From Bermanella marisrubri (GTDB taxonomy: Bacteria > Pseudomonadota > Gammaproteobacteria > Pseudomonadales > Oceanobacteraceae), in the NCBI RefSeq assembly GCF_012295615.1, contig NZ_CP051183.1:1949001-2013000 (forward strand): a stretch of 64,000 nucleotides of DNA, written 5' to 3'. The notes beneath the pieces were generated by a model, which worked only from the letters and a program-made list of their open reading frames with translations, made no database searches and had not been told where the DNA came from. The stretch's first letter is position 1, and the number at the start of each line of letters is the position of its first letter. Shown here in pieces: positions 1 through 9,857 of the stretch. A program made the translations under genes and the position numbers.

Positions 1-648
1 AACCATGCTTATCAAGCTGTTATAGAAAACAGCAAACAAACCAGCTTTGACCTCGTCATAAAGGCAGCAGCTCGACATCACAGCATTGTAGATCGTGTCA
101 TGCAGCACCAAGACTGGAACCTACTAAAACACTGCCCAGCTCCAGTTCTACTTGTAAAAAACAAACACGCATGGGAATCACGCAATATCATTGCAGCCGT
201 GGATGCCACATCAATGGACGACGCGCACAAGCAAATTAACGAGCATATTTTTGAATTCTCTGAATTACTCAACAAGGACAACTTGTACAAAGTGCATCTC
301 GTTAATAGCTACCCAATCATGAGCATGGCGCTGGCGAGTCTTCCGGACACCCCCATTCCCGAAGACTTACAACAATATGTGCTTGAACAACATGAAGAGG
401 CAAGCCGCGAATTAGCTGAAAAATACAATATCGCAAACGATTTAATACACATCCGCGAGGGAGAAGCAGAGGAAGTCATCATCCAGCTAACGCAAGAAAC
501 CGATGCCGACGTTGTATTAATTGGCTTATTAGCGGAAGCCGACTTTCAAAGTGTTATTCTAGGCAGCACACTGGAACACGTGCTTGATAATACCAGCAGT
601 GACGTTTTAGGTATTAAGCCACAAGATGGTGTGGCTGAAGACTATTAA
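1..648 (+). CDS. uspE: Universal stress protein, tandem-domain UspE type (5' partial)
   Basis: The reading frame is open to the first base of the window, so the start is missing; 215 residues are visible. The first ~50 residues look like the end of one USP domain (HHSIVDRV... CPAPVLLVK). The rest forms a second domain ending in LGSTLEHVLDNTSSDVLGIKP, the usual C-terminal strand-helix-strand of the family. Tandem-domain UspE proteins are about 300 residues, so roughly 90 to 100 residues lie upstream. UspE-type proteins are cytoplasmic stress and adhesion/motility-associated proteins; the exact role here is inferred. It converges on the lipoprotein gene at 802. Confidence 0.88.
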   Translation, partial: NHAYQAVIENSKQTSFDLVIKAAARHHSIVDRVMQHQDWNLLKHCPAPVLLVKNKHAWESRNIIAAVDATSMDDAHKQINEHIFEFSELLNKDNLYKVHLVNSYPIMSMALASLPDTPIPEDLQQYVLEQHEEASRELAEKYNIANDLIHIREGEAEEVIIQLTQETDADVVLIGLLAEADFQSVILGSTLEHVLDNTSSDVLGIKPQDGVAEDY

Positions 649-660
649 TACTGAAAAAGC

Positions 661-736
661 ATTGCAAAAAAGAATGCAATGGATCCCCGATCAAGGCGTG
701 TCGGGGATGACGGAGTATGTTGAGCGACATACTCCG
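661..736. repeat. Three consecutive hairpins, REP-like intergenic element
   Basis: Three adjacent inverted repeats fill the gap between convergent genes. They are ATTGCA/TGCAAT (661-680), ATCCCCGA/TCGGGGAT (683-690 with 701-708) and CGGAGTATGT/ACATACTCCG (711-720 with 727-736). No clear T-run follows, so a simple intrinsic terminator does not explain all three. The middle unit resembles dispersed GGATCCCCGATCAAG...TCGGGGATGACGG palindromes known from intergenic regions of several proteobacteria. It may protect or end the convergent transcripts. Confidence 0.6.
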
Positions 737-801
737 CAACCCACCGATAATACCTCTTGTGCCTATTACCTTTTTCTATTTTACAAGCTTAACTGCACTT
801 C

Positions 802-1890
802 TTAATAAAGCTTAGTAAAATAGAAACCAGTCTGTGTCGCCGAGGTCTCATTGCCAAACTGATCTTCGTATTCCAACCAACTGATATGAGCACCAATTGC
901 CGCACCCATCTCTCCTCGAATCTCCACAAACAGTTTTGGCCCAAATGTAGATTCAAACTCATAGGTCACATCTGGCGTTTCATATTCGTGAGCAAAACGT
1001 GACGTGATACCAAAACCCAAACTACTTACCTGGTTGGATTCCACCCAAAGCAACTCCGCCTTTGCATATATCTGGCGATGCGTACCACTATCGCTCAACT
1101 GGTAATAGCTACCGCCCAATGATGCTCGAATCGTGCTAGATGGACGGCCATAAACAGGAAGTGCATAACCATAATCAAGCTCTGGACCAGCACCAAGACT
1201 CAAGTTTGGTGTGAAGTCGCCCGCCTCTACCAGCACTTCCTTACTCCGAGCATAGCCGAGCTGCCAAAAAGGACCTTTCATTCTCTCAAATGGCTGGCTA
1301 AAACCTTTCTCAGGAGTAAGCAACTCTAACTTGCCAGCGGGCAAGTATTCTGCCGGTTCAACTTCATTGAATGGGCTCACACTATAACTCCAAGAAGCAC
1401 CACTATGCTTGGTCGAGTAAGAAGCCTCTTGACCATAAAGCTTTGGCTCTGTTCGAATCACAAGATACGCGGCCTTCTCACTCAAAGTAAGAGGAACCGC
1501 AGCATAACGGCCCTCCGAACTCAGCTGGGTGAATCGCAACTGCGGCTTGATAATTTCATAGGTTTCTTTGTTGCGATCCTGTAACTCAATCACCGGATAA
1601 AAATAACCAGCATGCTGGCCGGAGCCACTCAATAAATAGGTTCTCAACTGCAGAATCAGAGTGCCACGACGTGGTGGCAAAGCATAGGCCTGATAAAAAC
1701 TTCGACTACCATCAATATTAATTACTTTCTCAGTGATACCGGGATCATCCTGCATTCCTAAAGGAAGGTCTTCATACTGATACTCATCATGCGGTTGCGC
1801 ACGATCCAAACTTGTCATTTGATCCATATAGGAAACGGAAGAACAGCCACTAACAATAGCCAGGAATACCAACACAAATAAAAAACGCAT
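802..1890 (-). CDS. MalM-like outer-membrane lipoprotein with C-terminal beta-rich region
   Basis: 362 residues. A lipoprotein signal peptide is clear: a hydrophobic stretch followed by VSGC, giving a lipidated Cys at residue 16 with Ser at +2, which favours the outer membrane. Residues ~55-180 resemble the MalM family (periplasmic protein first seen in maltose operons), with alternating strands such as FYQAYALPPRRGTLILQLRT. The C-terminal ~150 residues are rich in Tyr, Gly and alternating hydrophobics and end in FYFTKLY, like outer-membrane beta-strands. It is 24 bases downstream of the M48 protease gene on the same strand, so they are probably co-transcribed. No maltose genes are nearby, so the function is unknown. 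Confidence 0.65.
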   Translation of the reverse strand: MRFLFVLVFLAIVSGCSSVSYMDQMTSLDRAQPHDEYQYEDLPLGMQDDPGITEKVINIDGSRSFYQAYALPPRRGTLILQLRTYLLSGSGQHAGYFYPVIELQDRNKETYEIIKPQLRFTQLSSEGRYAAVPLTLSEKAAYLVIRTEPKLYGQEASYSTKHSGASWSYSVSPFNEVEPAEYLPAGKLELLTPEKGFSQPFERMKGPFWQLGYARSKEVLVEAGDFTPNLSLGAGPELDYGYALPVYGRPSSTIRASLGGSYYQLSDSGTHRQIYAKAELLWVESNQVSSLGFGITSRFAHEYETPDVTYEFESTFGPKLFVEIRGEMGAAIGAHISWLEYEDQFGNETSATQTGFYFTKLY

Positions 1891-1914
1891 GAACTAAAAA
1901 ACTTCCTTTATAAA

Positions 1915-4182
1915 TTATTTACGCGACTTCATAAGATTAATAGGCGCAACATCGTTTTGATGTTCAAAGCGAGCCATAATCGCCGCAATTTGATCTTGCC
2001 ATTTATGGTATTGGAACCGCAACAACTGAATCAATTCGCTGGCATATTCAGCCATTTCCTCCAAGGTCATATCAGATGATGCCGTAGGCAAAGCCCCCAA
2101 CTTAAAATCCAAATAGCCCAAGATATGAACTCGACGATTATTTAACTGCACCTTAATCGGCCGAACTTTGAACTCCTTCCGCACGTTACGGATACACGTC
2201 CATAAATACTGTTTCTCAACCACCCCTGCCTGCAATATGCGTGTTGTCACTCCATCTTGCAGTCCATTTACAATAAAGTTGAGAGGTAAATAGGCTTCCT
2301 CTAGATTGGCCACACTGCGGCGCATCTGAGAATACAACTCTAAACTGTGGAATGACCAATCAATTTGTGCACGAGATTTAGAATCCAGATACATCTTCCC
2401 TGCATGAACTCGCTGATAAAACACCTGGTCCATGGCTTCCAAATGGTACAAAGACTGACGATACTGATCACGCATGTATTGCAAGTACTGGGCACCCTGC
2501 TTTTTACTACCCGCTTTATTCCCTAAGAATTTCTTTATCGGTAAACCAGACGCGCGTAAGCGCTCTACCACATTGGCTTCATTAATTCGTTTCAGCAAAT
2601 TATTCGCAGCTGCGTTCGCGCGATGATCTTCGACTCGGTAACGCCTTATATAATCGATACTCGTTTGCACATCGAAATTAGATACATCCCGCTCTTCAGT
2701 TGGCTCAAACCGAATGACGCGATTGTAAATACGCCCATCAAAAAAAGTCTGCGCTTGTCTGCGCAGTTGTTCTTTTGTAGTTTTAATTTGACGAATCTTT
2801 TCAAACGATATGCAAAAGCGCTCTGGAGATTCTATTCCCGTACTTTCGTAGTCTAAAACGGTCAATTCCTTTGATAGTTTTTTACCCTGTTCGACTAGAT
2901 GATGAGCCGATACATTTGCTTTTATCTCAGAGTCTACCTTCATAGCCTGGGCCTGAGTCATGCGCGTTAAATCGTCAGGACAAAAACGAGTACACTCTTT
3001 TTTGCGATTTTCCTTCACCTCTTCGAATTGCAACTTTGTGGCTTTTTTTACTTCCAACGCCACTGCGGAGGCATAATCGTCTAACAGAAAGCCTTCCTTC
3101 CACGCCCAGTCATTCTGCTTCGATACAGCACTTTGTGAATATTGGATCAACCGCAATTTATTTAGCATGGCGATAAAGGCTTTAGAACCAGAAAACTGAA
3201 CGGCCAGGGCATCAGTTTCCAACTCAATTTGTCGACACTTCCAAGATGTAAGTCGGCGGTGCAACGCAAACATACCTGCAAACATTGTCTGTTGAAATAG
3301 ATGCAGCCTTTGCCAAACCCAAAGCTCAGCGTATTCATATTTGGCTAGCTTTTCACTCTGCATGCGCTTCAGTAATTTTTGATGACGCTTATCCCTTCCC
3401 TTTGCTCGGTAATACAACCATTCACTCACATGATGTATAAGGTAGAACGCTATTTTCTTATGCTTATTCTGAAAGTGACTTAACTCATGAGCCAGCATCG
3501 CTGTCAATTCAGGAAGTGACATGCTCATTAGCAATGGCGCGCCGATGATGATTTTATATTCATCACGATAGATACTGTTGATCCCTGCATATGCGTCTAC
3601 CCGCATAGCCGTCTCATTATTAATCTCTATCCTACGAGGTGCTTTTACTTGAAGCCGCTCACTCATAACGTTAACCAAATCAAATAACGCTGGCGCTTCA
3701 TGATACTCTAAGACTCGACCGTGATATCTCTGAAAACCACCAAACAAGGGAGCCAGTAACACGTACAACAAACCTAACATGGCAACTGCCCCGCAAGTCC
3801 AAACAGTAGCTTCCCACAAACGCTCTTCGATCACATGAGTCATAACGGGTTCGGCAAAAAACCATATTGCAAGGGAAAGCAGCGCTAAAACAGTAACCAT
3901 ATATAAAAGAGGGATTAGCAACGAAACGCTTTCGACCCAAGCGAGCTGCAAAGCTTCCTTCCAGCCTACGTCTTTCACATCAAGCTGGCGTTTAAAGCAA
4001 TGCTTCACGTACTGAGATAACTTTTCATTGCTCGCACTTGGCTGCGGAATTGCGCGACGTACTCGAGAACTACGACGAGGCTTAGAAATCGACTGCCAAT
4101 CGATCTCTTCATCTGTTTCAACTGGACTTACGGCCCTAAGAGGACCGGTTAAATGACGTTTTGCGGCAAAATTGGCGAACAT
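1915..4182 (-). CDS. M48-family zinc metallopeptidase, membrane-anchored
   Basis: 755 residues. The zinc-peptidase motif HELSH is at residues ~232-236 (MLAHELSHFQNKH), and the likely third ligand region ELETDA is at ~321-326, as in M48 (HtpX/Ste24-like) proteases. Two membrane segments lie at ~86-113 and ~125-147, before the catalytic domain. The N-terminal ~60 residues are basic and the C-terminal ~350 residues are largely helical with no recognised motif; this tail is much longer than in HtpX (~290 residues). A role in membrane-protein quality control is inferred from the family. It probably forms an operon with the lipoprotein gene that follows. Confidence 0.8.
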   Translation of the reverse strand: MFANFAAKRHLTGPLRAVSPVETDEEIDWQSISKPRRSSRVRRAIPQPSASNEKLSQYVKHCFKRQLDVKDVGWKEALQLAWVESVSLLIPLLYMVTVLALLSLAIWFFAEPVMTHVIEERLWEATVWTCGAVAMLGLLYVLLAPLFGGFQRYHGRVLEYHEAPALFDLVNVMSERLQVKAPRRIEINNETAMRVDAYAGINSIYRDEYKIIIGAPLLMSMSLPELTAMLAHELSHFQNKHKKIAFYLIHHVSEWLYYRAKGRDKRHQKLLKRMQSEKLAKYEYAELWVWQRLHLFQQTMFAGMFALHRRLTSWKCRQIELETDALAVQFSGSKAFIAMLNKLRLIQYSQSAVSKQNDWAWKEGFLLDDYASAVALEVKKATKLQFEEVKENRKKECTRFCPDDLTRMTQAQAMKVDSEIKANVSAHHLVEQGKKLSKELTVLDYESTGIESPERFCISFEKIRQIKTTKEQLRRQAQTFFDGRIYNRVIRFEPTEERDVSNFDVQTSIDYIRRYRVEDHRANAAANNLLKRINEANVVERLRASGLPIKKFLGNKAGSKKQGAQYLQYMRDQYRQSLYHLEAMDQVFYQRVHAGKMYLDSKSRAQIDWSFHSLELYSQMRRSVANLEEAYLPLNFIVNGLQDGVTTRILQAGVVEKQYLWTCIRNVRKEFKVRPIKVQLNNRRVHILGYLDFKLGALPTASSDMTLEEMAEYASELIQLLRFQYHKWQDQIAAIMARFEHQNDVAPINLMKSRK

Positions 4183-4286
4183 AGCTCACACGTTTATAAA
4201 AATTATTGTGGTAACCGCGAGATATTATCACAAATCGATCCAAAGAAAGTGTGAAGCCTCATTCAAATACGGCAAGCATTGATTAA

Positions 4287-4760
4287 TTAATAGACATTTA
4301 CTGGCAACTCAGTACGGTCAATCACTTTGCGCATAACAAAGCTCGAATGCACACCCGAAACACCTTTTAGTTTCGTTAGCTTGCCCAACAAGAACTGCTG
4401 ATAGGCCTCCATGTCTTTCACCACTACCTTCAACACGTAATCAGCACTCTGACCTGTAATCAGATAACATTCTAAAACCTCCTCATAACTGGAGACTGCA
4501 GATTCAAACGCCTCAAAGCGATCGGGTGTATGCCTATCCATACTTATGGATATCATCGCAGTGAGACTCAAGCCCAAAGCCTTGGCATCTAAAAGCGTAA
4601 CCGTGCGCAAGATCAGCCCAGCCTCTTGCAAAGCTTTAACACGCCGAGAGCATGGACTGGGTGACAAGCCCACCTTGTCAGCCAACTCTAGGTTGCTGAT
4701 ATCACCATGACGCTGAATTTCGTCCAAAATCCGACGATCTATACGGTCTAATTTCAACAA
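4287..4760 (-). CDS. Lrp/AsnC-family transcriptional regulator
   Basis: 157 residues from the chosen TTG at 4760 (protein start LLKLDRIDRRILDEIQ). That TTG is preceded by an AGGTG ribosome-binding sequence and gives the usual family length. A longer frame from a TTG at 4796 would add 12 atypical residues. An N-terminal winged helix-turn-helix (ELADKVGLSPSPCSRRVKAL) is followed by a RAM/AsnC ligand-binding domain (YLITGQSADYVLKV). The family usually senses amino acids. The gene is divergent from leuA and about 230 bases away, so control of leuA in response to leucine or another amino acid is plausible but inferred. Confidence 0.88.
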   Translation of the reverse strand: MLKLDRIDRRILDEIQRHGDISNLELADKVGLSPSPCSRRVKALQEAGLILRTVTLLDAKALGLSLTAMISISMDRHTPDRFEAFESAVSSYEEVLECYLITGQSADYVLKVVVKDMEAYQQFLLGKLTKLKGVSGVHSSFVMRKVIDRTELPVNVY

Positions 4761-4892
4761 TTTACACCTAAATAGTTTATTCCACCAATAATTCAAATAA
4801 TTTTAGATAAATATTGCACATATAACAATAATTAAAACAATATTCGCAAACATTAACCAAAGAAAACCACATATACTAATCACCAATGAATA

Positions 4893-4947
4893 GAGAGGGC
4901 CACAAGCCCAGATCTATCAAAGAGGGCGCCACAAGCGCCCTCTTTTT
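4893..4947 (+). promoter_or_regulatory. Candidate transcription attenuator upstream of leuA
   Basis: A 9-bp stem, AGAGGGCGC/GCGCCCTCT (4921-4929 with 4935-4943), has loop CACAA and runs into TTTTT, a textbook intrinsic terminator. It lies between the divergent promoter region and leuA, so no upstream plus-strand gene exists for it to end. A smaller hairpin, GGGC-CACAA-GCCC (4897-4909), sits just upstream with the same loop. AGAGGGC occurs in both hairpins, so the first copy (4894-4900) could pair with GCCCTCT at 4937-4943 and block the terminator. This suggests attenuation of leuA. No leucine-rich leader peptide is visible, so the signal is unknown. Confidence 0.65.
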
Positions 4948-4990
4948 CATTACGTCGCGACACTTGAAAATACACATAGGTAGTAGCCGC

Positions 4991-6670
4991 ATGAACCATC
5001 AGAAATATCGCCGCTTTCCGACAATCAATCGCCCCCACCGTCAATGGCCAAACAACCAAATAGAAAAAGCACCGCTTTGGTGTGCTGTTGATTTACGCGA
5101 TGGTAACCAAGCTCTGATGGAGCCTATGAATCTCGGCCAAAAACAAATTTTGTGGCAGTTGCTAGTGGATATGGGCTTCAAACACATTGAAGTTGGCTTC
5201 CCTAGCGCCAGCCAACCTGACTATGACTTTGTTCGCTGGTTAATTGAAGAAAACCAAATTCCTAGCGATGTCACTATCCAAGTATTGACCCAAGCGAGAG
5301 ACCATTTGATTGAGCGCACTTACGAGTCGCTGAAAGGCGCACCTCGCGCGATCGTGCACGTCTACAATTCGACATCTCCAGTACAACGTGAAAAAGTTTT
5401 CAACTTAGACAAACAAGGTATCATAGACATCGCCATCGCTGGCGCAAAAAAAGTGGCAAATGAAGCACTAAAACACCCAGAGACAGACTGGCAATTTCAG
5501 TATAGCCCTGAGAGCTTCTCTAGCACCGAAGTTGAATTCGCGATCAATGTCTGCAATGCCGTGATCAATGTCTGGCAGCCCACACCTAATAAACCGGTGA
5601 TCATCAATTTACCGGCCACAGTAGAATGTGCCACCCCTAACGTGTTCGCCGATCAAATCGAGACATTTTGTGAGCATGTGAATCAGCGAGAGTCGATCAT
5701 AGTCAGTGTGCACACGCACAACGATAGAGGTTGCGCTGTGGCCGCCGCTGAATTAGCGGTGATGGCTGGCGCTGACCGTGTCGAGGGCACACTAATGGGT
5801 AACGGAGAGCGCACTGGAAACATGGATCTTGTTACCATGGCGATGAATCTATACAGCCAAGGCATTGATCCTGAGGTTGATTTAACAGATGCACACCGCA
5901 TCACACAAACGGTAGAGCAATGCACTGCCATCCCTACTCACGCTCGACATCCCTGGGTTGGAGACTTGGTTTACACTGCATTTAGCGGCTCTCACCAAGA
6001 CGCTATCCGTAAATGCCTTAATCAGCAAGCAGACGACGAATATTGGGATGTCGCCTATTTGCCGATCGACCCCAAAGACATTGGTCGTGATTACCAATCC
6101 GTTATTCGCGTCAACAGCCAAAGCGGTAAAGGTGGCGTTGCGTATATTTTGGAGAGCCAATATGGCATTCGTCTTCCACGCTGGATGCAAATTGAATTAA
6201 GCCAAGCCGTACAAAAGCACTGCGAAGAGAACAACAAGGAAGTAAATGGTGAAAACATTCACTCCATCTTCAACCAACACTTCTTGGCGGAAACCGCTGG
6301 AGTACAGTTGCGTTCCGTAAAATTTGAACATAGCGATCATAGTAATAATGCGAACCAACAAGACGCCATATACTGCACGGTAAAACACGACAATATAGAT
6401 ACAATCATCCAAGGCCTTGGCAACGGCAGCATTGACGCATTCTGCCACGCGGTAAAAACCGAATGGGGACACACCATAGATGTGCAGTACTATGACATGG
6501 TTACCCTAGGCGAACATTCTGACGCAAGCGCTCTGGCAATGATGCAACTCAATATCGACGGTCAAAAGGTAGTGGCATGTGCAACCGATACGGACAGTTC
6601 TCACGCTCCACTAAAAGCCATTATACAGGGGCTGAATCGCTTTAACTTACGAAACCAGCAAGCGGCATAA
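4991..6670 (+). CDS. leuA: 2-isopropylmalate synthase (LeuA2 type)
   Basis: 559 residues from ATG 4991 (MNHQKYRRFPTINRPHRQWP), preceded by a weak AGGTAG. The open frame continues upstream to 4886, but that extension runs through a terminator hairpin and is rejected. The enzyme condenses acetyl-CoA with 2-oxoisovalerate, the first committed step of leucine synthesis. The catalytic TIM-barrel start CAVDLRDGNQAL is at ~residues 31-42, with metal-binding HTHNDRGCAVA and MGNGERTGN near the end of the barrel. The C-terminal LeuA dimer (leucine feedback) domain ends near NRFNLRNQ. Likely regulated by the attenuator and perhaps the divergent Lrp-family protein. Confidence 0.95.
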   Translation: MNHQKYRRFPTINRPHRQWPNNQIEKAPLWCAVDLRDGNQALMEPMNLGQKQILWQLLVDMGFKHIEVGFPSASQPDYDFVRWLIEENQIPSDVTIQVLTQARDHLIERTYESLKGAPRAIVHVYNSTSPVQREKVFNLDKQGIIDIAIAGAKKVANEALKHPETDWQFQYSPESFSSTEVEFAINVCNAVINVWQPTPNKPVIINLPATVECATPNVFADQIETFCEHVNQRESIIVSVHTHNDRGCAVAAAELAVMAGADRVEGTLMGNGERTGNMDLVTMAMNLYSQGIDPEVDLTDAHRITQTVEQCTAIPTHARHPWVGDLVYTAFSGSHQDAIRKCLNQQADDEYWDVAYLPIDPKDIGRDYQSVIRVNSQSGKGGVAYILESQYGIRLPRWMQIELSQAVQKHCEENNKEVNGENIHSIFNQHFLAETAGVQLRSVKFEHSDHSNNANQQDAIYCTVKHDNIDTIIQGLGNGSIDAFCHAVKTEWGHTIDVQYYDMVTLGEHSDASALAMMQLNIDGQKVVACATDTDSSHAPLKAIIQGLNRFNLRNQQAA

Positions 6671-6746
6671 CCACCAATCCAACACATACGTGGCATTCTC
6701 ACAGACGCAGACTAACCTTAAAGGAGTAGCAACGTGAGAAGCCATT

Positions 6747-8660
6747 ATGTGGAACAACCTAGCCATTCGTCACAAATTATCATTGGCCATCGCTGCAGCT
6801 TTACTGCTCAGCGTGATCATCTCCACTTGGATTAGCAATAACGCCATGCGAGAAATGGTCATTGGGCGCATAGAAGTTGAGGAAATTCCAGCCTCACTAA
6901 ATGCGGTAAGCAATGCCATCGCCAAAGAAATCAATACGCCACTGGCCATTTCCAAAGCCATGGCACAAAATACTTTCTTGAGGACTTTTCAAGAACAAGG
7001 CGAGCCAGAGGATCGCCTAGGCGAAATTCAAGAATATCTGGCCTCCATGAAAAACCAAAATAATGCCATCACAGCCTATCTTGTCTCAGGCAAAAGCAAC
7101 AAATATTACACGCACAATGGATTAGATCGATTCGTCGATCAAAGCGGAGATCCATGGTTTTTTGCTTTCAAAAACGACAATACACCCTACACCCTAAATA
7201 TCGATATTGATGACAGCCTAAAAAAACTCGCACTATTCATTAACGCACGCACTCTTTCCGGAGACTCACTAGCTGGTATTGGTATCGACTTCAACGAAGT
7301 CGCCAAAATGGTTCGGAATTATAAAATCGGTGAAAATGGTTTAGTCATGATCACCGACCCCAAAGGCAACATTCTCATACACCCAGACCTTGAAGTCGCA
7401 ACAGGTACACCTCTAGACAAACAGATAGGTGATAAGGTCAGTCAAAAGCTTCTGCAAAAAGACGACTCCACGGTCATGGACAGCTCGGGCAAAAGCGATA
7501 ACATTATGGCTGCGAAATTTATTCCCAGTCTCAATTGGTTTGTCGTAGCTAAAGTGCCTGAGAGCGATTTATATGGCCCGATCAACCAGACCTCTATTGA
7601 ACTCGTCGTTGTTAATGCAGTCGTCGCAATCATTCTTATTGGCCTAGGTCTATGGATTGCAATTGGCGTCTCTAAACCTGTCCATAGAGCCGCTGAAATG
7701 CTGCGCATCATCGCATCAGGCGACGCCGATTTAACAAAGAAAATGCCCGTCAATGGCAATGACGAAGTGGGTAAGCTCGCTAACTCATTCAATCTATTCA
7801 TTGACCAACTGGCCAATTTAATTCGCGCTGTCGCCTCCAACGCACAAAGTGTTAACAATCGCTCCAAAGACTTATTAGGCGCTGCAGAAACAACACGCTC
7901 CAATACAGAGGAGCAACAGCAAAGCGTTGACATGGTCGCTGCTGCCATCAATGAGATGGGATCTACCGTTGAAGAGATCGCAAGAAATGCAAACGATACT
8001 GCCAATGCAGCAAAAATGGCTACTCAGGAAAGCGAGGAAGGTCAAGTAGTGGTCAACAAAGCCGTAGCAGGCATCAACAACCTATTCGAAAAAGTCCAAG
8101 AAGCTTCTTCAGCAGTAGAAGAATTGGCCGCCGATGTTGGTAACATAAGCAGCGTACTAGAGGTGATTCGAGGTATCAGTGAACAAACGAATTTATTGGC
8201 GCTGAACGCCGCCATAGAAGCAGCGCGCGCAGGAGAGCAAGGCCGAGGTTTTGCCGTAGTAGCAGATGAAGTAAGGACTCTAGCGCAGCGCACACAAGAA
8301 TCCACAGAAGAAATCAATAAGATGATTGATAAGCTTCAAGGTGGGGCACAAAACGCGGTTGGTGCAATAGAATCCGGCCTAGATACCGGCAAGAACTCTG
8401 TAGAGTACGCTGGACGCGCCGGCGAATCTCTACAGCAAATCACGCAAGCAATTATCAATATCAGTGACTTGAGCACTCAAGTGGCAACCGCCACAGAGCA
8501 ACAAAGCTCTGTAGTAAACGAACTTAACAGTCATATTTTAAACATTAAAAATATGTCAGATGATACTGCCCAGCAAAGCCAGACTATCAATAATGAATGT
8601 GCCGGCCTTTCAAAAGACGCAGATAAACTCAACCAGATTGTGGGTAATTTCAAATTTTAA
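6747..8660 (+). CDS. Methyl-accepting chemotaxis protein, dCache-type sensor
   Basis: 637 residues. TM1 is at ~11-29, a periplasmic Cache-type sensor at ~40-280, TM2 at ~285-308 and HAMP follows. The cytoplasmic signalling domain has the conserved hairpin tip [20 protein letters not shown] near residue 477. The sensor has WFFAFKND where dCache amino-acid receptors have RxWY, so the ligand is unknown. There is no C-terminal CheR/CheB pentapeptide. The gene lies 76 bases after leuA. Its stop codon directly abuts the stop of the convergent MFS gene, leaving no room for a separate terminator. Confidence 0.93.
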   Translation: MWNNLAIRHKLSLAIAAALLLSVIISTWISNNAMREMVIGRIEVEEIPASLNAVSNAIAKEINTPLAISKAMAQNTFLRTFQEQGEPEDRLGEIQEYLASMKNQNNAITAYLVSGKSNKYYTHNGLDRFVDQSGDPWFFAFKNDNTPYTLNIDIDDSLKKLALFINARTLSGDSLAGIGIDFNEVAKMVRNYKIGENGLVMITDPKGNILIHPDLEVATGTPLDKQIGDKVSQKLLQKDDSTVMDSSGKSDNIMAAKFIPSLNWFVVAKVPESDLYGPINQTSIELVVVNAVVAIILIGLGLWIAIGVSKPVHRAAEMLRIIASGDADLTKKMPVNGNDEVGKLANSFNLFIDQLANLIRAVASNAQSVNNRSKDLLGAAETTRSNTEEQQQSVDMVAAAINEMGSTVEEIARNANDTANAAKMATQESEEGQVVVNKAVAGINNLFEKVQEASSAVEELAADVGNISSVLEVIRGISEQTNLLALNAAIEAARAGEQGRGFAVVADEVRTLAQRTQESTEEINKMIDKLQGGAQNAVGAIESGLDTGKNSVEYAGRAGESLQQITQAIINISDLSTQVATATEQQSSVVNELNSHILNIKNMSDDTAQQSQTINNECAGLSKDADKLNQIVGNFKF

Positions 8661-9857
8661 TCATCCTGTATGCAATGAGCAAAATGCTTTCATAGATTTC
8701 GCTCCTACCCATATAGTTAGCGTGCAGGTAACAAACAAAACACTGATCACATAAAGACTCATACTTGGGCCCATAAACGCTGCAATCGCACCCGCCATCA
8801 TTCCTGATGCAGCGGAAACCACCTGACTAATAATCGTGTACATACTCATCACGCGACCACGCAGTTGCTGCACTGCCTGGCTTTGAATGGACGCCACAAT
8901 AAAGCTGACAACAATCCCTGCACTTGTCGTCCCGAGCACGAGAATGAAACAGCTTAACCAAAGCTGCTCGACAACGCCCAACAGCCCGATACTAAAACCA
9001 CAAACAAAAAGTAGAATCACTATAGCCTTCCCAATAGGCAACCTTGAACGTAAAGCGATAGCTAAAAGACCACCCATAATTAAAGAAACCGCAATCAAAC
9101 CTAAATAATTACCTGTTTGTACCTTAGTTAGACCTAAGTTTTGCTCTGCAATCTGCGGCAAAATCACCTGCATTGGCCCCATCATTAGATAACCGATAAT
9201 TGCAGCTAACAATAATTGTATTAGCAGAGGCTGAGTGAACAACTGCTGAAAACAATCCCGCCATTCTTGGCGCAAATTTTGGTGATGTAAACGCTTATGT
9301 TGATTTGGCCCCTTAACAATTAAAAGCGAAGAAACGACAAATGCGACAAACACGATAGTTAACACCCAAGGCCAACCCATAGCATCGCGAATCTGGGTCA
9401 GTAGAATGGGTGCCAAACCAAAACCAAGCATAACCAATAGATTCAAAATCACCGTTGATTTTGCCAACACTTCTTCATGCCCTTTTGCAAATTGAAAGAG
9501 ATAAGCAAAACGTGACGGTGCAACAAATGCCCATGCCACACCGATAAAGCCAGAGGCTAATAAAAACAACCAAACCAATTTCTGCTCTGGATTGATAACC
9601 ACCCAAAACATTAAGGCAGCACCAAAAATAAAAAAGTTTTGCGCTAGCAGTAGTACTCGTTTAGCACTGTATCGATCAATATAGGCGCCAGCCACCCAAC
9701 CAAAAACAATCGGTGGACCAAAACAAAGTCCGTACGCGACACCTGCAATCAGAGAAGACTCGAACAACTCCAGACTGTAGAAGATAGCGGAATAATTAAG
9801 AATGTGTCCTGCTACGAAGGCTAAGAAGCAAGACACATAAAATACAGATACTGGCAT
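8661..9857 (-). CDS. MFS transporter
   Basis: 398 residues with about 12 hydrophobic segments. The cytoplasmic loop motif AYIDRYSAKRVLL after TM2 is typical of major facilitator proteins related to enterobactin/macrolide exporters (MFS_3-like). The start overlaps the stop of the upstream gene by one base (TAATG), indicating translational coupling. It is the last gene of the minus-strand cluster 13062 to 8661, whose other members are a beta-propeller protein, an SDR enzyme and a broken BASS transporter. The substrate cannot be told from sequence; it may move the compound handled by the upstream genes. Confidence 0.85.
   Translation of the reverse strand: MPVSVFYVSCFLAFVAGHILNYSAIFYSLELFESSLIAGVAYGLCFGPPIVFGWVAGAYIDRYSAKRVLLLAQNFFIFGAALMFWVVINPEQKLVWLFLLASGFIGVAWAFVAPSRFAYLFQFAKGHEEVLAKSTVILNLLVMLGFGLAPILLTQIRDAMGWPWVLTIVFVAFVVSSLLIVKGPNQHKRLHHQNLRQEWRDCFQQLFTQPLLIQLLLAAIIGYLMMGPMQVILPQIAEQNLGLTKVQTGNYLGLIAVSLIMGGLLAIALRSRLPIGKAIVILLFVCGFSIGLLGVVEQLWLSCFILVLGTTSAGIVVSFIVASIQSQAVQQLRGRVMSMYTIISQVVSAASGMMAGAIAAFMGPSMSLYVISVLFVTCTLTIWVGAKSMKAFCSLHTG

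Noticed and set aside
4886-4990. N-terminal extension of LeuA by 35 residues
   Set aside because: It passes through the terminator hairpin, has no ribosome-binding site and is unlike LeuA2 N-termini; ATG 4991 fits better.
7442-8005. 187-residue antisense ORF inside a chemoreceptor gene
   Set aside because: A low-complexity Ser/Ala/Leu shadow of the conserved signalling domain; similar shadows occur opposite clpB, sdhA and sucA.
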